Notes under the pieces: model-generated | Seen by the model: only the letters and a program-made list of their open reading frames with translations | What the model was told of the DNA's origin: nothing | Database searches by the model: none | Source: DASTGO01 sp035719045 | Lineage (GTDB): Bacteria > Actinomycetota > Actinomycetes > Actinomycetales > Kineosporiaceae | DNA length: 21,515 nt | Assembly: GCA_035719045.1 (NCBI GenBank) | Contig: DASTGO010000325.1 | Span: 1-21,515, forward strand | Direction of reading: 5' to 3' | Translations under genes and position numbers: made by a program | In this document: in pieces, positions 16,250 through 21,515 of the stretch | Position numbering within the stretch: position 1 is the first letter of the stretch | Layout: each line of letters opens with the position of its first letter

Positions 16250-16265
16250 GTGTCTCCATTCACGG
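16250..16265 (+). repeat. Left arm of an imperfect inverted repeat
   Basis: GTGTCTCCATTCACGG matches the reverse complement of 16348-16361 except for a two-base insertion. The arms are 82 bases apart. Possibly the ends of a small mobile remnant. Confidence 0.4.
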
Positions 16266-16347
16266 GGGTCTGACATTGTCGCAGGTCATGGCCTCAGGCA
16301 CCCCCAGGCGTCCCTCGGTGGCTCGCATCGCTGCAGGCCAGGGGTAT

Positions 16348-16361
16348 CCGTGAATGGACAC
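16348..16361 (-). repeat. Right arm of an imperfect inverted repeat
   Basis: CCGTGAATGGACAC, partner of 16250-16265. No flanking direct repeat is evident. Confidence 0.4.
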
Positions 16362-16784
16362 AGTCGTGGTCTCGGCACGGTCCCGACATACTGGTGCCTC
16401 TGCTAGCGCCAGTTCAGCTCGGCCGCCACTGCACCTCGAGCCTGTCCCCGCTTCTCGGCCCCGTCAACACGACGTGCACCGGCGTGGACCGCGACCCCGG
16501 CCCCGTTCGTCGCGGTGGAGAAGCACGGTAGCCACAGGCCCGGACGGGCAGTGCGTACGCGGAACGTCGCGCGGGCGTGTGAGCTGATGAAGGTCTCATC
16601 GGTGGTCGGCACCGTCTCTCGCGGCACCACGGGGAGTAGGCACCCGGCCAGCACGCTGGCCCACGCCGCAGCGGGCGGGAATCTGTCGGATACGCGAGTG
16701 ATCATCGTGGGGGATGCCCGTGGCTGGCAAGCCCCGCCCTGTCGTGGCCCCGCGTTGGTGAGGTGGGCACCGTTGCCGGAGGTC

Positions 16785-17021
16785 CCGCAGGTGCTGCCGG
16801 GGGAGGACCGGGGGCTCGGGACGGTCCTGTTCGTGGATCGGGTGCCGTCGTCGTGCTGGTTCACCAACGTGCGTAGCTGCGTCTCGCAGCGGGACTGGGA
16901 GCGACTGCGCCGAATGATCGTCCGTCGGGCTGGCGGGGTGTGTGAGGCGTGCGGGCAGAGTCCGGGGATAGCGGAGTCCCTCAGAGTGGTGTACGGCAGG
17001 CCCGGGCCGGTGAGGCCGTGA
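16785..17021 (+). pseudogene. HNH-endonuclease-like gene fragment
   Basis: The frame reads VPSSCWFTNVRSCVSQRDWE, LRRMIVRRAGG and CEACG, which resembles the N-terminal part of an actinobacterial family in which a SxCWxxNVR motif precedes a Cys-x-x-Cys and an HNH-type zinc site. After the first CxxC the resemblance stops and the frame ends at 17021; the second cysteine pair and the His residues are absent. The gene seems cut, with a transposase fragment starting 50 bases further on. The upstream limit is uncertain: the frame is open from 16515, but the first ~90 residues do not look like part of the family. Confidence 0.5.
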
Positions 17022-17073
17022 TGGGCGTGGCGTCCACGACGTGAGGCGGTCACCGCGTGATCCTTCGAGAGAC

Positions 17074-17475
17074 CTACCGGTAGTCCGGGCCCGCCCCGGC
17101 GGCCAACCACCGGAACGCCACCACATCCACACACGCCCGTTCGATCTTGCGGGAGGACCGGACCCCGATGCAGTACCCACACAGCAGCAACCGGACCATC
17201 AACCGCGGGTCGTACGGCGGGCCACCCCGGGTCTCGGTGTACGCCGCGTGGATCCGGGACAGGTCCAGATGCTCATCCACCAGGTCAGCGACGAACCGCG
17301 CCATGTGATCGACCGGCAGCCACTCGTCCAGCGACGGCGGCAACAAGAACCCCTGGCCCGGGTCGAACGCCCGGAACGTCTTGCCCACCAGGGGCCTCAC
17401 CCCGGCCGGAATGTCCTCCGCCCTCGCCTCCGGCGAAAACTCGAACAGACCCTCGTCGACCCGATCACCAGCCAC
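17074..17475 (-). pseudogene. IS1182-type transposase, N-terminal fragment
   Basis: 133 residues matching the N-terminal region (DUF772-like) of IS1182 / IS5-superfamily transposases: FLLPPSLDEWLPVDHMARFV, then GGPPYDPRLMVRLLLCGYC, SSRKIERAC and VAFRWLAAG. Full-length members are several hundred residues, and the DDE catalytic core is missing: a TAG follows PDYR just after the point where the family continues. No terminal inverted repeats were recognised. The fragment lies between an HNH fragment and a damaged Nudix gene, so it marks a past insertion or recombination. It is almost certainly inactive. Confidence 0.75.
17074..17475 (-). mobile_element. Remnant of an IS1182-family insertion sequence
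   Basis: Only the transposase N-terminal region remains. The element's ends cannot be set from the sequence, so the limits given are those of the coding remnant. Confidence 0.5.
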
Positions 17476-17526
17476 ACCAGATCATCTCGAGAACCAGCCC
17501 CGGTACGGAACACCCCGCCCTACGTG

Positions 17527-18080
17527 CTAGCCCAATCTGCTTGGGGCAGCGAGCAGGCCGCCGACGGACGATGAGCCAACGACCTCGCCGCGCTCGATCA
17601 TGGGCACGACGTCGCCCAAATCGAACCACGCGACCTTCTCGGCCTCGTTGATGTCCGTCGGCTCGCCCACGTACTCCGCGCCACGGGCCAGGTAGATGAT
17701 GTTCTCGGCGTCGATCGTGGACACCATCGGCTGGAAGGCCAGCATGCGCTCCATCTGCAGCGGACGCCAGCCGGTCTCCTCTCGACCTCCCGGGCCGCGG
17801 CGATCGCGGGGTCCTCGGTCTCGTCGACGTAGCCGCCCGGCAGCTCCCAGACCCACTGGTCGATCACGAACCGGTGCCGCCACATCATCAGGACCTTGCC
17901 CTCGTTGAAAACGGCGACGATGGCTCCCTTGCGCAGGCGCAGCACGTACTGCTCGAAGGTGACGCCGTCCGGAAGCTCGACCTCGACGATGCTCAGCCGA
18001 CCTCGCTGGCTGTCGTCCACCACACGCTCACCGTGGATCTTCCACCGCGTCACTTTGCTGGCCTCGCCCGCCTTCGTCAT
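17527..18080 (-). pseudogene. Nudix hydrolase with frameshift in the Nudix box
   Basis: The first part (ATG at 18080) reads KIHGERVVDD, LMMWRHRFVIDQWVWELPGG and YVDETEDPAIAAAREVE, which is the Nudix box up to its REVxEExG end. One G appears missing at about 17777-17786 (GAGAGGAG where GAGGAGGAG is expected). The next frame continues without loss as EETGWRPLQMERMLAFQP, IDAENIIYLARGAEYVGEPT and ends at 17527. Joined, the protein would be about 185 residues, normal for ADP-ribose or nucleoside-diphosphate-sugar pyrophosphatase-like Nudix proteins. As read, the catalytic box is broken and translation runs into a long arginine-rich tail. Either a recent mutation or a sequencing error explains this, since the rest is undamaged. 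Confidence 0.8.
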
Positions 18081-18191
18081 GTTCGGCAGGCTATCTGACC
18101 CTGGCCGCCGCCAGAGCGCAGGCACCGCGCGCGGTCGCGCAGCCGGGGAGCCAGTGGATTGGCTCCCCGGGAATGCTGGAAATTCATTCAC

Positions 18192-18711
18192 CTGAATGGT
18201 GCAGCGCTTGGGCTACCCGACATGTCAGGGGGGGCGGTCAATACCTCCGACTGCACCCATCACGGGTGAAGATGACCTCGACAGAACGAGTGACGCCATC
18301 AGAGAGACACTATTTCCGATAGCCCGAACGGAGTAATACTTGCCGGGATTGTGCCTGTCCTGTACGCCAAGGTGGTGATCAAACAGCCCTCAGATGGGCA
18401 CAAGTGCGGTCACATGCGGAGCCGGTGGCCATTATGGCGTACGTCGAGCATCTATGCATGTTCCCGTGCTTGAGGTCTAGGACTGCAGTGGTGAGATTGC
18501 TCAGCGCCTTCTGTTTTGTCGAAATTCACCTAGTATCGACCCTCCCAATTTTGGACGCCTGTCTGCTTTTGTCAAGCCAGTGAATGTGTTGTTCGGCAAT
18601 TGCGCAGCGCCCCACAGGCGCCACCTGTTATCTTTCCGAGGAAATCGCGCTCGGTTCCTCAAGAGGTGAGTGCGCGACGGGATGCCGCTAGTTCCCTTCT
18701 GGAGGGGTGCT
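18192..18711. other. Intergenic region before the NHL-repeat gene
   Basis: About 520 bases, more A/T-rich than its surroundings and divergent between the Nudix gene and the secreted protein. No gene is supported. Both promoters probably lie here; TAGTAT at about 18531-18536 is a possible -10 box but lacks a convincing -35. The ribosome binding site of the next gene is GGAGG at 18701-18705. Confidence 0.4.
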
Positions 18712-21515
18712 GTGATTTCGGGGCGCCAGATCTGGGCCGTGTTTGCTCGCCTGCGTCGATTGGGTGGGGTGCCGGCATTTGTTCTGGCGCTGCTGGTGGT
18801 GATCTCCGCTCTGGGGATTTCCGCGTTGCCTGCGTCGGCGGCGACGGGTGCTCAACCGTCGGCCTGGAACTCGACGGCGGCGATCTCGCCAGGCGTGGTG
18901 TCCACGGTGGCGGGGAGCGGGTCCGGCGGTGTGACCGACGGGACGGGGACGACGGCATCCTTCGCCAACGCTCAAGCGGTGTCGATCACGAGCGGGTACG
19001 CCTACGTCTACGACACTTCACGGATCCGGCGTGTGACCCTGTCGAGCGGGGCGGTCACGACGGTGGCCGGGCAGACATACCAAGGGTGTTCGGACGCCAG
19101 TACCGGTCTCAGTGCCAGCGTTGGTTCAGTGTCGCAGGGCATGGTCAACGATGGTGTCTACCTGTACTGGGTGGACGGCCTTTGTGGGTCTGTGCGACGT
19201 ATGTCGCTGTCCACCACGGCGGTGTCGACCCTGGCAAGCGCCGGTACCGGGGTGACGTTCCGGTCATTGACGGTGGGCCCTGACGGCGCGGTGTACGTGG
19301 GAACCACGGCGGGGACGATCCTTCGGGTCGACACCTCCACCGCAGCGACGACCACGGTGCTGTCGGCTCTGCCGAGCAACGTCGGACTGGGCTCAAGCTT
19401 CTCGATCACGGCGATGGCTGCGGACTCGACGAGCCTGTGGGTGATCGGGGTGGGCCGTTGCACGGGTGGATCCCCGTGCGGGGCCGTGTTCCAGGTCGAT
19501 CCGTCTACCGGTGTCGCGAGCGTGGTCTCTTCGACGGTGCCCGCGACGAGTACGTCCCAGCCGGCGGTGTACTCGGGGCCATTGGTGTCGGCGGGTTCGT
19601 ACCTGTATGCGGTGTCGAACAACTACACCGACGGCACGCCGGGCGCCGTGCTGCGCATTCGCAAGAGCGACGGCGCCTGGACCCGGATCGCGGGGTCGGA
19701 CGCGGCGGGCTACTTGGACGGGACCGGCGCTCAGGCCTGGTTCACCGGGATCGGTGGACTGGACACCGACGGCACCAACCTGTGGGTCGGCGACACCAAC
19801 CGGGTCCGCAAGATCAGCGTCGGGACGGCCTTGGCCAGCGATCAGCCGAGCGGGTGGAACACCACTGCGACGCTCGCGCCTGGCGTGGTGTCGACCCTGG
19901 CAGGCAGCGGCACCTACGCGGTGACAGACGGAACGGGCACCTCGGCGTCGTTCGCCAACGCCACCTCCCTGTCCGTGGCAGGGGCGTTCGCGTACGTGTA
20001 CGACAACGGCAAGTACATCCGCAAGGTGAACCTGTCGACCGGCGTGGTGACCACGGTCGCCGGTGGCGGGGGTTCATGTTCCGACACCACCACCCCCTCG
20101 TCAGCTGCGATCACTAATGCCAGTGCCTTCGTCAATGACGGGTCCTTCCTGTACTGGCTGGACGGCCTGTGTGGGTCGGTTCGGCGGATGTCGCTGGCCA
20201 CCAATGCGGTCTCCACGCTGACCCGCGCCCCGTCCGGGCAGACCCTCAGGGCGTTGACCGTTGGCCCTGCCGGGTTCGTGTACGCAGGGACCACCACCGG
20301 GACGATCATCAAGGTGGATCCTGTCAGTCGTGCGGTGACCACCTTGGCCACCACCTTGCCCACCAACATCGGGATGGGGTCCAGCTACTCGATCACCGCC
20401 CTGACAGCGGACTCCACCAGCCTCTGGCTGATCGGTCTGGGCATGTGCGGCAGTAGCGGTCCCTGCGGGGCCGTGTTCCAGGTGAACCCGTCCACGGGCG
20501 CGGTGACCGCGGTGTCCTCGACGGTGCCGACCACAGCCTCGTCGGAGCCGGCACTGTACTCCGGGCCGCTGGTCTCGGCCGGGGACTACTTGTACGCAGT
20601 TGCCAGCAGTTCTGTGAAGCCGGCTACGGCCGCCGTGCTGCGTATCCGCAAGAGCGATGGCGCGTGGACCCGGATCGCCGGTTCGGATGCTTCCGGGTAC
20701 ATCGACGGGATCGGCAGCCAGGCCTGGTTCAACGGGATCGGCGGTCTGGACAGTGACGGCACCAACCTGTGGGCAGCCGACCTCAACCGGATCCGCAAGA
20801 TCAGCCCCGCTACCCCGCTGGGGAACACCCAGCCACCGGGTTGGACCACCACGACGGCACTGAGTTCGGTCGTGGCCACGTCACTGGCCGGCAACGGCAC
20901 CTATGGCACCGCTGACGGGACCGGGACGGCCGCGTCGTTCTACTGGGTGAGCCGGCTGACCGTGGCCGGCGGGTACGCCTATGTCTACGACAACTACGTC
21001 ATCCGCAAGATCGCCCTGAGCACCGGAGCGGTAACCACGGTTGCCGGAGCCGACCCAAGGGGCTCCTGCACTGACAGCAACGTGCCGACGTCCGCCAAGA
21101 TCCCCCAGGCGTCGGCGTTGATCAATGACGGCACCTACCTGTACTGGTTGGACAACTGCGGAAGCGGTGCACCGGTCCGACGCATGTCCCTGGCCACCAA
21201 CGCCGTGTCCACCTTGGTCGACCCCATCAGCGGCGTCACGTTCCGGTCTCTGACCGTCGGCCCTGACGGTGGGATCTACACGGGAACCAATATCGGGTCA
21301 GTGCTGCGGATTGACCCGATCAGCCGGGCCGTCACCACCGTCACCTCCTCCCTGCCCAATGTCGGGCTGGGCACCGTGGCGGTGAACTCCATGACCGCCG
21401 ACGCGACCAGCCTGTGGGCGGTCGCCACCGGAACCTGCGCCACGGGTGGCGGCCAGTGCGAGGCGATCTTCTCCGTCGATCCCACGACCGGCACGGCGAC
21501 CGTCTTGGCCGGCTC
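18712..21515 (+). CDS. Secreted NHL-type beta-propeller repeat protein, N-terminal part
   Basis: The frame is open from a GTG at 18712 to the window edge (934 codons), so the C-terminus is not seen. GGAGG lies six bases before the start. Residues 1-~48 form a signal peptide: basic start (RQIWAVFARLRRLGG), hydrophobic core (VPAFVLALLVVISALGI) and likely cleavage after PASA or ASAA. Three copies of a ~330-residue unit follow. Each starts with a W-rich segment and VVSTVAGSGxxxxTDGTGTxASF, includes YAYVYD, IRRV/IRKV, LYWxDGLCGSVRRMS and LTVGPDG, and ends AVLRIRKSDGAWTRIAGSD through IGGLDTDGTNLW. These are NHL/SMP-30-like blades, so each unit probably forms one propeller. Cysteine pairs recur in each unit. 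It is a surface or secreted binding protein; an RHS or toxin C-terminus is possible but not visible. Confidence 0.9.
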   Translation, partial: MISGRQIWAVFARLRRLGGVPAFVLALLVVISALGISALPASAATGAQPSAWNSTAAISPGVVSTVAGSGSGGVTDGTGTTASFANAQAVSITSGYAYVYDTSRIRRVTLSSGAVTTVAGQTYQGCSDASTGLSASVGSVSQGMVNDGVYLYWVDGLCGSVRRMSLSTTAVSTLASAGTGVTFRSLTVGPDGAVYVGTTAGTILRVDTSTAATTTVLSALPSNVGLGSSFSITAMAADSTSLWVIGVGRCTGGSPCGAVFQVDPSTGVASVVSSTVPATSTSQPAVYSGPLVSAGSYLYAVSNNYTDGTPGAVLRIRKSDGAWTRIAGSDAAGYLDGTGAQAWFTGIGGLDTDGTNLWVGDTNRVRKISVGTALASDQPSGWNTTATLAPGVVSTLAGSGTYAVTDGTGTSASFANATSLSVAGAFAYVYDNGKYIRKVNLSTGVVTTVAGGGGSCSDTTTPSSAAITNASAFVNDGSFLYWLDGLCGSVRRMSLATNAVSTLTRAPSGQTLRALTVGPAGFVYAGTTTGTIIKVDPVSRAVTTLATTLPTNIGMGSSYSITALTADSTSLWLIGLGMCGSSGPCGAVFQVNPSTGAVTAVSSTVPTTASSEPALYSGPLVSAGDYLYAVASSSVKPATAAVLRIRKSDGAWTRIAGSDASGYIDGIGSQAWFNGIGGLDSDGTNLWAADLNRIRKISPATPLGNTQPPGWTTTTALSSVVATSLAGNGTYGTADGTGTAASFYWVSRLTVAGGYAYVYDNYVIRKIALSTGAVTTVAGADPRGSCTDSNVPTSAKIPQASALINDGTYLYWLDNCGSGAPVRRMSLATNAVSTLVDPISGVTFRSLTVGPDGGIYTGTNIGSVLRIDPISRAVTTVTSSLPNVGLGTVAVNSMTADATSLWAVATGTCATGGGQCEAIFSVDPTTGTATVLAG
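18865..19854 (+). repeat. NHL propeller unit 1
   Basis: 990 bases (330 codons), beginning WNSTAAISPGVVSTVAGSGS. Confidence 0.85.
19855..20841 (+). repeat. NHL propeller unit 2
   Basis: 987 bases (329 codons), beginning WNTTATLAPGVVSTLAGSGT. Aligns with unit 1 along its whole length. Confidence 0.85.
20842..21515 (+). repeat. NHL propeller unit 3, cut by window edge
   Basis: Begins WTTTTALSSVVATSLAGNGT and continues to the last base; about two thirds of a unit is visible. Confidence 0.85.

Larger units (their letters stand above)
16019..16784. other. Gene-poor stretch upstream of the island and HNH fragment
   Basis: About 765 bases with no gene I can support. It holds a perfect 9-bp hairpin (16169-16193) and an imperfect inverted repeat (16250-16265 with 16348-16361), both listed separately. 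Frames open on both strands but none resembles a known family. The promoter of the minus-strand island genes should lie within it. Confidence 0.4.

Noticed and set aside
16062..16259. 65-residue minus-strand frame upstream of the island genes
   Set aside because: It contains the perfect stem-loop, has no family resemblance, and overlaps the leader of the next gene.
16403..17182. 259-residue minus-strand frame opposite the HNH fragment
   Set aside because: No domain or convincing start; overlaps the better supported HNH and transposase fragments on either side.
18600..19283. 227-residue plus-strand frame at the start of the NHL gene
   Set aside because: Out-of-frame with the signal peptide and propeller repeats, which define the true frame from 18712.

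Overview
The window is high-GC DNA with GC-rich third codon positions, frequent GTG starts and actinobacterial family types (DUF1622, DUF6325-like, caspase-EACC1 conflict genes, a secreted NHL-repeat protein). It most likely comes from a chromosome of an Actinomycetota species; the sequence does not fix the genus. No rRNA, tRNA, CRISPR array or complete mobile element was found.

Bases 1-7982 hold the main item: a tightly packed plus-strand cluster that looks like an NTP-dependent immune or conflict system. It has (i) the C-terminal part of a STAND/NB-ARC ATPase with a TPR sensor, cut by the window edge; (ii) a SIR2-like + caspase + EACC1-like fusion whose start overlaps the previous stop (GTGA); and (iii) a complete SIR2 + NB-ARC + TPR protein six bases further on. 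Genes 1 and 3 are nearly identical in the ATPase core but sharply different in a TPR patch where almost every codon difference changes the amino acid. The caspase protein carries a SIR2 domain with damaged NAD-site motifs, while gene 3 keeps the intact ones. An in-frame ribosome binding site and ATG inside gene 2 could release the EACC1-like domain as a separate protein. The working picture is a TPR sensor and ATPase switch that activates a NADase (gene 3) or a protease (gene 2).

Bases 7983-9445 are a scarred junction: a 16-base palindrome, two small minus-strand genes (one ParB-like), and a probable remnant of a toxin-antitoxin pair. Bases 9446-12193 encode a membrane-anchored PAS-GGDEF-EAL cyclic-di-GMP enzyme. 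Bases 12311-13828 carry a small-gene cluster: a broken DUF6325-like gene, two small hypothetical proteins and a DUF1622 membrane protein.

Bases about 14135-16260 have visibly lower GC than the rest and hold three minus-strand genes of unrecognised families, including a two-helix membrane protein with an internal 37-residue repeat. This reads as a transferred island. Bases 16260-17530 are debris: an inverted repeat, an HNH-type gene fragment and an IS1182-type transposase fragment. A Nudix hydrolase gene (17527-18080, minus) is frameshifted exactly in its Nudix box. From 18712 to the right edge runs an open-ended secreted protein built of three copies of a ~330-residue NHL-type propeller unit.
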